A stretch of 14,353 nt of DNA from Vulcanimicrobiia bacterium (GCA_025451135.1 JANWKW010000014.1:1-14353); one strand, 5' to 3'. Shown: positions 1 to 5,584, numbered from the stretch's first letter. Notes: generated from the letters alone by a model not told the origin. Program-made: numbers and translations.

Positions 1-2
1 CG

Positions 3-356
3 CCGTTGGTCTTCGATCTGCTGGGCAAGCGCCGCGACCTGGCGAACACGCTGCTCGAGCAGAGCTCGACCGCGGGCGGGGTCGAGCTGCCGGCCGCGCG
101 GTTGGCCGGCGTGCGCGCGCCGTTCCCGGCGCCCAAGTACGGCGAACGCAAGAGCGAGATCGTCCGGTTGATCCACCGGATCGAAGCGTTCGGCTGCATC
201 GTCAAGGACATTGACCTCGGTCTGCTCGACTTCCCTTCGGTCCTCGACGGGCGGGAGATCTATCTGTGCTGGAAGGCCGGCGAGCCGCGTATCGCCTACT
301 GGCACACAATTGACGAGGGCTTCCGATCGCGGAAGCCCATCGATACGTCGTCCTGA
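3..356 (+). CDS. DUF2203 family protein (5' end outside window)
   Basis: The frame is open from the left edge, and the visible 117 codons match the C-terminal two thirds of the DUF2203 family. The diagnostic block is near the end: the 'DIDLGLLDFPS' stretch, then 'GREIYLCWKAGEP', 'AYWH' and 'DEGFRSRKPID'. Family members are about 120-140 residues and begin with a helical 'leucine-rich, ALLP' segment that is not visible here, so the true start lies upstream of base 1; a TTG at position 6 exists but would cut into the domain. The function of DUF2203 is not known; it is a small soluble protein. The gene ends with TGA and is convergent with the DUF1858 gene, with 29 bases between them and no clear terminator hairpin. 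Family assignment is from recalled motif similarity. Confidence 0.8.
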   Translation, partial: PLVFDLLGKRRDLANTLLEQSSTAGGVELPAARLAGVRAPFPAPKYGERKSEIVRLIHRIEAFGCIVKDIDLGLLDFPSVLDGREIYLCWKAGEPRIAYWHTIDEGFRSRKPIDTSS

Positions 357-385
357 GACGTCCGAACGACGGCTCGTAAGGAGCG

Positions 386-787
386 TTAGGCGGAAGCGGT
401 GGCTTCGACCGGGAGAAAGTCCTCGGCCAGCCCCTGCAGGCGGACCTCGCCGAACTCGGCGGTGTAGGCGCCGCTCTCGAGACCGGTGATCTCGCCGATC
501 TCCGGAAGGCCGGCGAGCTGGGGGATCTTCGCGCGGATCTCGTCGGGGATGCGGACCTTATCGCCGATCGTCAGACCGCCCTCATCCCAGAGCGCATTGA
601 GCCCGCCGAGCAGCATCTCCAGCGGAATGCCGTAGTCTTCGCTTACCGCCCCGATGGTGTGGCTCTCGCTGATCGCGCAGTTCGAGCATCCGCCCAGGTG
701 GAAGCGGGCGAAGACGCGTCGCGCGCCGGCATGCAATTTGAACGCTTGGTCGACGGTCATGTCGGGGGTGAATTGCTGGTCGCTCAC
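386..787 (-). CDS. DUF1858 domain protein, small cysteine-pair protein
   Basis: This encodes 133 residues if started at the GTG at 787. The N-terminal 65 residues match the DUF1858 family: 'FTPDMTVDQAF' at 6-16, then a C-x2-C pair (C34, C37, 'GGCSNCAIS') and the helix 'GIPLEMLLGGLNAL' at 53-66. Related domains occur in hybrid-cluster-type and redox-associated proteins, but the role is not established. Residues 70-133 form a second, acidic beta-rich part that I do not recognise. The open frame runs further upstream, but that part is the RNase P RNA gene, so it is not coding. A purine-rich AGGAG lies 14 bases before the GTG, longer than ideal; GTC and ATC codons between them are not usual starts, so the exact start is uncertain. 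It lies directly downstream of rnpB with no terminator between them. Confidence 0.75.
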   Translation of the reverse strand: MSDQQFTPDMTVDQAFKLHAGARRVFARFHLGGCSNCAISESHTIGAVSEDYGIPLEMLLGGLNALWDEGGLTIGDKVRIPDEIRAKIPQLAGLPEIGEITGLESGAYTAEFGEVRLQGLAEDFLPVEATASA

Positions 788-821
788 GATGACTGTATAG
801 ACTCCTGTGGCCTGACGAGAG

Positions 822-1183
822 TTGCAGAGCACGCCTGTAAGCCGGATTCTGTCCCCTTGCGGGTGACGATCATCTATCTGGGGCACGCGTCGCCGCGTAC
901 CTCGGTGCGATCGCCGGTGTCGGACGGGCCGTCCGGTCTCCACGAGGGAGACGATCCCGCGATCTTGCTTCAGGTGGGGTTTACCCGGCGCTGCGTCTCC
1001 GCAGACCGCCCGTGAGCTCTTACCTCACGATTTCACCCTTGCCCGGACCCGAGGGTCCGAGCGGTTTGTTTCTGTGGCACTTTCCTTCGAGTCGCCCCGA
1101 CAGGCCGTTAGCCTGCACCCTGCCCGGTGAAGCCCGGACTTTCCTCACCGCCCAGCGGCGCGATCGTCCGGCGTGCTCTGCCC
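822..1183 (-). ncRNA. rnpB: RNase P RNA, bacterial type A
   Basis: This is the catalytic RNA that removes tRNA 5' leaders. On the minus strand it shows the universal motifs in order: GAGGAAAGTCC (1146-1136), an ACAGAAA element, GATAGATGATCG (878-867) and ACAGAATCCGGCTTA (852-838), whose end pairs with the GAGGAAAGTCC region to form P4. Helix P1 closes the molecule: 11 bases at 1181-1171 (gcagagcacgc) pair perfectly with 834-824. The length of about 360 nt is normal for type A. The ends are set from P1 and may be off by a few bases. A TATACT -10 box lies just upstream. No terminator follows before the DUF1858 gene 35 bases downstream. Confidence 0.97.
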
Positions 1184-1187
1184 GGGC

Positions 1188-1193
1188 AGTATA
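1188..1193 (-). promoter_or_regulatory. -10 box of the rnpB promoter
   Basis: TATACT read on the minus strand, ending 6-7 bases before the start of helix P1 of RNase P RNA, which is the correct distance for transcription to start at the mature 5' end. The -35 region (around 1211-1216) has no good match and overlaps the terminator hairpin of the upstream gene, so this may be a -10-dominated promoter. Confidence 0.6.
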
Positions 1194-1196
1194 CAC

Positions 1197-1224
1197 CAAA
1201 ACGGGCCCGCTCGCGCGGACCCGT
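1197..1224 (-). terminator. intrinsic terminator after the DUF4397 lipoprotein gene
   Basis: On the minus strand a 10-bp GC-rich stem (1224-1215 with 1210-1201, one G-T pair) closes a 4-base loop and is followed by TTTT (1201-1198). It lies 26 bases beyond the stop of the DUF4397 gene and just before the rnpB promoter, so it separates the two transcripts. Confidence 0.8.
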
Positions 1225-1250
1225 CTCGGAGCGATCCGCCGTTCGCGGGG

Positions 1251-2090
1251 TTACTGCGTCAGCAGCCCGTTCGCGTCGAACGCGCCGAAGAACGCGGCCT
1301 TGGCGGTCGGCGAGATGCCGGGCGGCGGGCTGGTCGGGCTGAGCGATGCGGCCGGACCATCGACCAGGTACAGGGAGAGGTTGGGCGTGGTGCACGGGAT
1401 CTGGTTGTTCGAACACGACGGCGAGATCTGGCCGGGCGTGGTCGTGACCGTCGCGTTGTTCACCGCATAGAGCGTGATCGGGGTGTTGGTCGCGCTCCCG
1501 GGCAGGCCTTGCGGGTTGGTCGCGCCGCCCACCGGCTGGGGCGTGCCGAGCGGGTTGTTGGCGGGCGACGCATTGATCGAATAGCCGAACTGGACGTTGG
1601 CCTGGTTCAACCCGAGCGCGGCCGCCGAGAAGGGCGATGCGTTGTGGAAATCCAGTGCGCCGCCGGTCGCCGGCGTGTTGTACGGCTGCTCGACGAACGT
1701 CTCGGCCACGATCGGACCGCCGCCCGGAGCCGGCGACTTCTCGCCGGTGACGACCACGGTGACGTCGCTGCCGGCGTTGACCGACATCGTGAACGAGTAG
1801 AGTCCGGCACCGGTATCGCTGCCGGGCGTGTAGAGGTAGATCGTGTGCGACCCGGTGCTTGCGGAGTGATACGTCGTCAGGTTGCCGTACGCGGCGCTCG
1901 ACTTGATCACGTTGTTGTCGATGGCGATATCGACCGGCTGAAGGTCCGGCGATCCCATCAAGACGCGGATGTAGCCGTTGTTGGTGGCGCCGCCGAGGAT
2001 GCTGCCGGTCGAGCCGTTGCAGGCGACGAGTGAGAGCGCTGCGGCGCAGGCTGCGACGAGCGTGCGCGCGTGGTGAAGAGGTCGTTGCAT
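1251..2090 (-). CDS. DUF4397 domain lipoprotein
   Basis: This encodes 279 residues. The N-terminus is a lipoprotein signal: positively charged start, hydrophobic run 11-22, lipobox LVAC with the lipidated cysteine at 24, followed by N25. Mature residues from about 38 to 125 match DUF4397, a beta-sandwich module of surface proteins ('YIRVLMGSPDLQPVDIAID' then 'GSHTIYLYTPG' and 'VTVVVTG'). The remainder is Gly/Pro/Asn/Thr-rich and ends with two Cys in 'SCSNNQIPC', which may form a disulfide. The likely location is anchored to a membrane and exposed outside the cytoplasm; no enzymatic motif is seen. ATG at 2090 is preceded by TAGGA with about 9 bases spacing. The gene has its own terminator. A promoter upstream (2105-2155) is not convincing. 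The family call is from motif recall; the ligand is unknown. Confidence 0.85.
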   Translation of the reverse strand: MQRPLHHARTLVAACAAALSLVACNGSTGSILGGATNNGYIRVLMGSPDLQPVDIAIDNNVIKSSAAYGNLTTYHSASTGSHTIYLYTPGSDTGAGLYSFTMSVNAGSDVTVVVTGEKSPAPGGGPIVAETFVEQPYNTPATGGALDFHNASPFSAAALGLNQANVQFGYSINASPANNPLGTPQPVGGATNPQGLPGSATNTPITLYAVNNATVTTTPGQISPSCSNNQIPCTTPNLSLYLVDGPAASLSPTSPPPGISPTAKAAFFGAFDANGLLTQ

Positions 2091-2173
2091 GGAGCGGTCC
2101 TACCCGAAGCATCGCACGCGGTACACGTAGCGATAGCATGCTTTAAGCGAGGTCTAACCGCCGAGAAAGAACG

Positions 2174-2202
2174 AACGCCCGGCCGTTTTTAGGCCGGGCG
2201 TT
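2174..2202 (-). terminator. terminator of tRNA-Ala(GGC)
   Basis: A perfect 11-bp inverted repeat (2174-2184 and 2192-2202, core aacgcccggcc) with a 7-base loop lies 7 bases beyond the encoded CCA of tRNA-Ala. On the minus strand it is followed by the pyrimidine-rich cgttctttctc rather than a clean T run. It also marks the boundary to the DUF4397 gene. Confidence 0.75.
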
Positions 2203-2209
2203 CTTCGAA

Positions 2210-2285
2210 TGGTGGAGGATAGGAGACTCGAACTCCTGACCCCTTGCATGCCATGCAAGTGCTCTACCAACTGAGCTAATCCCCC
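2210..2285 (-). tRNA. tRNA-Ala(GGC)
   Basis: A complete 76-nt cloverleaf on the minus strand, with encoded CCA. The acceptor GGGGGAT pairs with ATCCTCC and contains the G3-U70 pair that identifies alanine tRNAs. D-arm TAGCTCAGTTGGTAGAG; anticodon arm CTTGC-ATGGCAT-GCAAG with anticodon GGC (reads GCC/GCU); T-arm with GGAGTTCGAGTCTCC. No clear promoter is seen in the GC-rich stretch upstream. Confidence 0.97.
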
Positions 2286-2313
2286 GCGGCCGCGCGGTTC
2301 GCGGCGACCGGGC

Positions 2314-2350
2314 CTGATTCTCGGACCCCGGTTCGAGTCCTTCACCGCAT
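2314..2350 (+). other. tRNA T-arm/acceptor-like fragment
   Basis: This stretch contains GGTTCGAGTCCTTCACCGCA, which reads like the T-loop and 3' acceptor end of a tRNA on the plus strand. However, the T-stem pairs only over two bases, and no matching 5' half (D-arm, anticodon arm, acceptor 5' strand) lies in the 90 bases before it. It is best read as a degenerate remnant of a tRNA end, or chance. It sits in the otherwise empty 168-base gap between tRNA-Ala(GGC) and the next gene. Confidence 0.3.
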
Positions 2351-2453
2351 CTCGAGCGCGTCCTCGTCGATGCGACCTATGTCGGCCAGGGACGTCGGGC
2401 GTCTGCGGCTCGTCGAGGGCGGAGCGCGCGAACGCGTCGAAGCGGCCCCGTCT

Positions 2454-3185
2454 ATGAACCACCGATTGGTACGGATGCTCGGTGCGGTCGGCATCGTCGC
2501 GGCGATCGCTTCGGCGCCGGCGGCGGCCAAGGCCGACGACGCCTGCTGGAAGATGGTCGACGGGGCGATCGCGCATCGTGCCGCCGCCGTCGTGCCCGCC
2601 TTCGTGCGTTACACGGTCAAACGTTCGATCGCGCATCGCGGCGGGTTGCCGCTCGTCACCGAGCAGCACGTCGTCTTCCGCACCGCCGACGGCGCGGCGC
2701 AGGTGGTCGACAGCCTGTACGGCGATGCGGTCCGCTACACGTATCAACTCGAGCCGGGGCCGCCCTTCGTCGGACCGCCGGTCCGCGACGACGCCGGCGA
2801 CGGCGGGCCCGCGATCGCGACCGTCCACGCGCACGCCGGCAAGGCGTGCGACGATCTCGGCGCCGAGACGGTCGCCGGCGTTTCGACCGAGCATCTGCGC
2901 ATAACGCCGCACAAGGCGGGCGGTCCCGGCATCCGCGATCTATGGGTCGCCGCCGATGGCGAGATCTGGCGGGCCGTGGTCGCGCAGTTCCTGGACGGTG
3001 CGTCGCTCGCGGGCCTCAACGGGAGCATCCTGTTGGCGTGCACGATCGACGTCCGGGCGGTCGGGCATCAGGCCGTCGTGTCGAGCGTGCGCTTCAGCGA
3101 CCACGATCTGGCGCTCGAAGGCGAGTACGTCTTCAGCGGCTATACGTTCTCGTCCGAGGCGCCGGCCGGCTCGTTCCCGCCGTAG
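2454..3185 (+). CDS. small secreted protein, paralog A of a tandem pair
   Basis: This encodes 243 residues from the ATG at 2454. Residues 1-27 look like a Sec signal peptide (MNHRLVR, hydrophobic 8-22, cleavage near AAAKA-DDA). I know no named family for the mature protein. It is clearly related to the gene at 3354: both share a Cys-Trp near the mature N-terminus ('CWKMVDGAIAHRAAA', C31), the motif EPGPP (100-104), 'AIATVH' followed by a second conserved Cys (C132), and 'LWVAADGEIWRAV' at about 163-175. The two shared cysteines may form a disulfide in the periplasm or outside; a third (C196) is only in this copy. No catalytic motif is visible. ATG is chosen over the open frame upstream because it gives a proper signal peptide; the ribosome site is weak and ATG 2475 is an alternative. 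Stop is TAG. It is flanked by minus-strand tRNA genes. Confidence 0.75.
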   Translation: MNHRLVRMLGAVGIVAAIASAPAAAKADDACWKMVDGAIAHRAAAVVPAFVRYTVKRSIAHRGGLPLVTEQHVVFRTADGAAQVVDSLYGDAVRYTYQLEPGPPFVGPPVRDDAGDGGPAIATVHAHAGKACDDLGAETVAGVSTEHLRITPHKAGGPGIRDLWVAADGEIWRAVVAQFLDGASLAGLNGSILLACTIDVRAVGHQAVVSSVRFSDHDLALEGEYVFSGYTFSSEAPAGSFPP

Positions 3186-3196
3186 GTCCCGGACGG

Positions 3197-3211
3197 CCGG
3201 GCGGCGCCCGG
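3197..3211. terminator. possible hairpin between paralog A and tRNA-Ala(UGC)
   Basis: A 6-bp perfect GC stem (ccgggc/gcccgg) with a 3-base loop lies in the 36-base gap between the convergent ends of the secreted protein gene and the tRNA. There is no T run on either strand, so termination here is only a guess. Confidence 0.3.
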
Positions 3212-3221
3212 AGGCAAGATC

Positions 3222-3294
3222 TGGAGACGAACGGATTCGAACCGATGACATCCTGCTTGCAAAGCAGGCGCTCTACCAACTGAGCTACGTCCCC
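3222..3294 (-). tRNA. tRNA-Ala(UGC), no encoded CCA
   Basis: A 73-nt cloverleaf on the minus strand. Acceptor GGGGACG pairs with CGTCTCC and again contains the G3-U70 alanine determinant; discriminator base A at 3222. D-arm TAGCTCAGTTGGTAGAG; anticodon arm CCTGC-TTTGCAA-GCAGG, anticodon TGC; T-arm ATCGGTTCGAATCCG. The base after A73 begins GAT, so CCA is not encoded, unlike the two neighbouring tRNAs; it must be added by the CCA-adding enzyme. Confidence 0.96.
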
Positions 3295-3353
3295 GAGCGA
3301 CCCGCATTTTTCCGCGGTCACGGCGGGTTCTCCCCCAGCGTTAGGGAGGTATC

Positions 3354-4091
3354 GTGCTGGCAGGCCTGATGGTGCTCGCACTGAGCGGGCAACCGTGCTG
3401 GGACATCTACGACGAGGCGTTGCGCCACCGCGCCGCCGCGCCCCACCCTCGCTACGTGCAGTACGATATGCGCACCGCCATCGAAGAAGACGGTTACGAT
3501 CTGGTGGCCGCCCGTTCGACCGTCCGCTATCGCGAAGACGGGTTGGCGCGCGTCGAAGACACCCGCTTCCAGAACTATTCGTGGGTGACGGACCACGTCG
3601 AACCGGGGCCGCCCGAACTCGGGCCGTACGGCACCGATCGCTCCGCCTGGCTCCCGCTCGACGAACCGGGCATGCCGCTCGTGATCGCGACGGTCCACCG
3701 TCGCGGCTCCGCCGAATGCACGGATCGCGGGCTCGAGAATTACCGCGGGCATCTGGTCTACCATCTCGCGCTCACGCCGTACGATCCGACGCGGCCGTCG
3801 CTCAAGGGCCTGTGGGTCGATGCGAGCACGTCGGAGATCTGGAAAGTGCTGGTGAGCGGGACGCTCACGATGATCAACGCGCAGCCGATCGTCGATCCGA
3901 CCGTCGACTTCGAGGTCGAACTCGCACCCGAAGGTCCGTACGTGATGGTCGATCACGTGACGTTCAAGTACCGCATGCCGGTCTTCTCGCAGTACTCCGA
4001 TTTCTTCGGCGAGTACTCGATGTCGAACTTCCAATATCCGGCCACGATGCCGGCCAGCATGTGGGCGCTCTCGAATCACGACGCGGTCTGA
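3354..4091 (+). CDS. small secreted protein, paralog B of a tandem pair
   Basis: This encodes 245 residues, homologous over its whole length to the gene at 2454 (shared 'CW..', 'HRAAA', 'EPGPP' at 83-87, 'IATVH' 111-115 followed by a conserved Cys at 122, and 'LWVDASTSEIWKV'). A short hydrophobic start (LAGLMVLALSG, 2-12) precedes C15-W16; it is shorter than a normal signal peptide. The GTG start at 3354 has a very good ribosome site AGGGAGGT only three bases before it, and an in-frame TAG at 3342 rules out any earlier start; ATG 3369 is the alternative but is too far from that site. The C-terminal part is rich in Tyr/Phe ('FSQYSDFFGEYSMSNFQY'), where the two copies diverge most. Function unknown. 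It is divergent from tRNA-Ala(UGC) and convergent with tRNA-Ile. Confidence 0.8.
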   Translation: MLAGLMVLALSGQPCWDIYDEALRHRAAAPHPRYVQYDMRTAIEEDGYDLVAARSTVRYREDGLARVEDTRFQNYSWVTDHVEPGPPELGPYGTDRSAWLPLDEPGMPLVIATVHRRGSAECTDRGLENYRGHLVYHLALTPYDPTRPSLKGLWVDASTSEIWKVLVSGTLTMINAQPIVDPTVDFEVELAPEGPYVMVDHVTFKYRMPVFSQYSDFFGEYSMSNFQYPATMPASMWALSNHDAV

Positions 4092-4114
4092 TCGTTCGCG
4101 CGGCGGGGACAGCG

Positions 4115-4142
4115 AAGCCCCCGTCGTCTCCGGCGGGGGCTT
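4115..4142. terminator. hairpin between paralog B and tRNA-Ile, probably bidirectional
   Basis: A 12-bp stem (aagcccccgtcg with cggcgggggctt, one G-T pair) closes a TCTC loop. It sits 23 bases past the TGA of the secreted protein gene and 8 bases past the 3' end of tRNA-Ile, so it can serve both converging transcripts. The T run is short (two T on each side). Confidence 0.65.
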
Positions 4143-4150
4143 GCGATACG

Positions 4151-4227
4151 TGGTGGGCCATCCTGGGCTCGAACCAGGGACCTCATGCTTATCAAGCATG
4201 CGCTCTAACCAACTGAGCTAATGGCCC
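4151..4227 (-). tRNA. tRNA-Ile(GAU)
   Basis: A 77-nt cloverleaf with encoded CCA. Acceptor GGGCCAT pairs with ATGGCCC, discriminator A; D-arm TAGCTCAGTTGGTTAGAG; anticodon arm CATGC-TTGATAA-GCATG, anticodon GAT; T-arm CCTGGTTCGAGCCCAGG. In many bacteria this tRNA and tRNA-Ala(UGC) lie in that order inside the 16S-23S spacer; here they keep the order but are 856 bases apart with a protein gene on the other strand between them, and no rRNA is in the window. Confidence 0.97.
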
Positions 4228-4238
4228 GGGACGCAGAG

Positions 4239-4244
4239 AGTATA
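4239..4244 (-). promoter_or_regulatory. -10 box of the tRNA-Ile promoter
   Basis: TATACT on the minus strand, ending 11 bases before the mature 5' end of tRNA-Ile, so a short leader would be made and removed by RNase P. No good -35 box at the usual spacing. The same hexamer is used for rnpB. Confidence 0.6.
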
Positions 4245-4294
4245 ACATGGGGCGCAAGTCCCCCTCTCCGCTTTTCCGGCAGGCGGAATTTCCG

Positions 4295-4546
4295 TTAGAT
4301 CATCTCGATCCATTTGTGGAGATAGCCGTCTTCGGCCTTGAGTTGCGCGAGCATCATGTCGCGCAGGGCGTCGGCCTCGCGTTGGAGTTCGGCGCGCTCT
4401 TCGAGATCGAAGTCGAACCGGGCGCGCCGGAGCGCCAGCGCCCGCATCTGGGCTCCGGCCGGATCGTCGGGGGCCGGCCCCGGCGCGGGTCCGGGCTCCG
4501 CCCCGGCGTCGGCCAGCCGCGGGACGGGAGCCAGGGGCGCGCTCAC
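4295..4546 (-). CDS. small charged helical protein, lysozyme-cassette gene 3
   Basis: This encodes 83 residues from GTG at 4546. The start overlaps the stop of the preceding gene by four bases (GTGA), a sign of translational coupling and good support that both are real. Residues 5-32 are a Pro/Ala/Gly-rich linker (PGPAPGPAPDDPAG). Residues 33-78 are a highly charged, Leu/Ala/Arg/Glu-rich stretch likely to form a helix or coiled coil ('RARFDFDLEERAELQREADALRDMM' is its core, given in part here by its first residues RARFDFDLEER). It ends with WIEMI. No signal peptide, cysteines or known domain. I do not recognise the family. It could be a chaperone, scaffold or partner of the glycine-rich protein encoded just before it. 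Confidence 0.65.
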   Translation of the reverse strand: MSAPLAPVPRLADAGAEPGPAPGPAPDDPAGAQMRALALRRARFDFDLEERAELQREADALRDMMLAQLKAEDGYLHKWIEMI

Positions 4547-4848
4547 TCGCCGATGCTCTGGATGAACTTCTTGGTGACGGCGTTGTCTTCTTTACGCTGG
4601 GTCATCTCGACGTCGCGCAGGGTGTTGATCTGGCGCATGTTCTCCGATCGCTCGTCCATGGCTTCGTCGAACATGGTCGACTGGACGCTCATCTGCTCTT
4701 GGTGCTGCATCTGCTGGGCGTAGAGGCCCATCTGGAACGCCTCGTCGGCGCTGTTGAGGCCCTGCATGGCGGCGGACCCGACCGCGTTGCCGGCGGCGCC
4801 CCCGAGGGCGCCGATGGCGGCCGGCGCCAAAGCTGCGAGAAATGACAT
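4543..4848 (-). CDS. small glycine-zipper/helical protein, lysozyme-cassette gene 2
   Basis: This encodes 101 residues from ATG at 4848 (AGGA about 9 bases before). The first 30 residues are hydrophobic and small-residue rich (LAALAPAAIGALGGAAGNAV), resembling a glycine-zipper membrane-inserting helix rather than a cleaved signal. Residues 40-100 are hydrophilic, rich in Met/Gln/Glu ('YAQQMQHQEQMSVQSTM'), and probably helical. This pattern (membrane-active N-terminus plus polar helices) is found in phage injection or pilot proteins and in secretion translocators, but I see no family match. It lies between a lysozyme-like gene (17 bases before its ATG) and a coupled small gene, so the three probably act together. 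Confidence 0.65.
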   Translation of the reverse strand: MSFLAALAPAAIGALGGAAGNAVGSAAMQGLNSADEAFQMGLYAQQMQHQEQMSVQSTMFDEAMDERSENMRQINTLRDVEMTQRKEDNAVTKKFIQSIGE

Positions 4849-4865
4849 GACGGGAGTCCTTTCGT

Positions 4866-5510
4866 CTAATCGGAGGGCTGGACGTCGCCGAGGAGGGCGG
4901 CGAAGGGGTCGGCATCGGACGGCGGCGCGAGGTCGCGGTAGGAGCGGCGGTGGTAATCGGCCAGGGCGTTCACGGATCCGAGGGTGGCCGGCCCCTCGGC
5001 GATGGCCTCGCCCAGCATCGCTGCCGGGTCGGGCGCCGGGCATGCACCGGCGTTGCCGCCGCCGGCCCCATCGCCGGCGATCCGCCGGTAGTGACGCATC
5101 ACGGAGTCGGCGTAGCCGAGCACGCGGCCGTCCTTCCAGCGGGTGGTCGTCCCGCGGGCATGCGGGTCGCCGGCGTTATATGACGAGAGAGCCGCGTGGA
5201 CGTCCCCGCGGTTGCGGTCCAACAAGCCGCGCAAGAGGTGGGCGGCGTACCGGGCGTTGGCCGCCGGCTTCATCGCGTCGGCGGTCCGGGCGAAGGCATG
5301 CCAGCGGTCGTCGATCTGGAAGACCCCGTGCCCGTGGCCGCCGTCGCCGACGATATTGGCGCCCGCGTCCGTATCGGGCCCGCCCGTCTCCTGAGCGGCC
5401 ACGGCTGCGAGTAAGGTCGGATCGAGGTGGTTCCGGGCGGCGGCCGCGGCGATCTCCGGCGCGAAGGCCACCCCGCGGGCGGCCAGGTCGGTCGAGGCTG
5501 GAACATTCAT
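4866..5510 (-). CDS. goose-type lysozyme / lytic transglycosylase-like protein, cassette gene 1
   Basis: This encodes 214 residues from ATG at 5510 (GAGGGA lies about 12 bases before). The lysozyme-like fold is clear: helix 'LDPTLLAAVAAQETGG' with the candidate catalytic glutamate E41, then 'GDGGHGHGVFQIDDRWH' (55-71), which resembles the conserved GxGxFQID strand of type G lysozymes and SLT enzymes, then 'NARYAAHLLRGLL' and 'AALSSYNAG' (106-114). Such enzymes cut the glycan strands of peptidoglycan. Residues 145-214 form a Gly/Ala/Pro-rich extension. No signal peptide is visible, so it needs a dedicated export route, cell lysis, or a particle to reach the wall; that is typical of virion-associated or secretion-system enzymes. 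Stop is TAG. It heads a three-gene cassette divergent from the yceD-rpmF promoter. Confidence 0.8.
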   Translation of the reverse strand: MNVPASTDLAARGVAFAPEIAAAAARNHLDPTLLAAVAAQETGGPDTDAGANIVGDGGHGHGVFQIDDRWHAFARTADAMKPAANARYAAHLLRGLLDRNRGDVHAALSSYNAGDPHARGTTTRWKDGRVLGYADSVMRHYRRIAGDGAGGGNAGACPAPDPAAMLGEAIAEGPATLGSVNALADYHRRSYRDLAPPSDADPFAALLGDVQPSD

Positions 5511-5540
5511 GGCGTCCGTCCATCCCTCAGACACCTCCGT

Positions 5541-5569
5541 TTGACAAGCCCCCTGGGGGGCTCTACAAT
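5541..5569 (+). promoter_or_regulatory. near-consensus sigma70 promoter of the yceD-rpmF-fab run, with a dyad in its spacer
   Basis: -35 TTGACA (5541-5546), 17-base spacer, -10 TACAAT (5564-5569); expected start of transcription near 5576, only about 17 bases before the yceD ATG. The spacer holds a perfect 7-bp inverted repeat, AGCCCCC-TG-GGGGGCT (5547-5562), in the usual position for an operator bound by a dimeric regulator. It is the best promoter in the window. Confidence 0.85.
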
Positions 5570-5584
5570 GGCTGAGACTTGAAA

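Noticed and set aside
788..943. N-terminal extension of the DUF1858 frame
   Set aside because: These codons are the 3' part of RNase P RNA; the apparent peptide is not conserved protein.
1108..2139. Long minus-strand open frame overlapping the lipoprotein gene and rnpB
   Set aside because: Another frame of the same strand; Arg-rich, runs into the RNase P RNA gene, whereas the 1251-2090 frame has a signal, lipobox and DUF4397 domain.
2314..2350. A fourth, plus-strand tRNA gene
   Set aside because: Only the T-loop and 3' acceptor are suggestive; T-stem pairing fails after two bases and there is no anticodon arm, D-arm or 5' acceptor strand.
3197..3211. Confident intrinsic terminator for tRNA-Ala(UGC)
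   Set aside because: Short stem, 3-base loop and no T run on either strand; kept only as a low-confidence hairpin.
5541..5569. A divergent promoter for the lysozyme cassette on the minus strand in the same spot
   Set aside because: The reverse reading gives TTGTAG and TGTCAA around the dyad, too poor to call; the cassette promoter remains unidentified.
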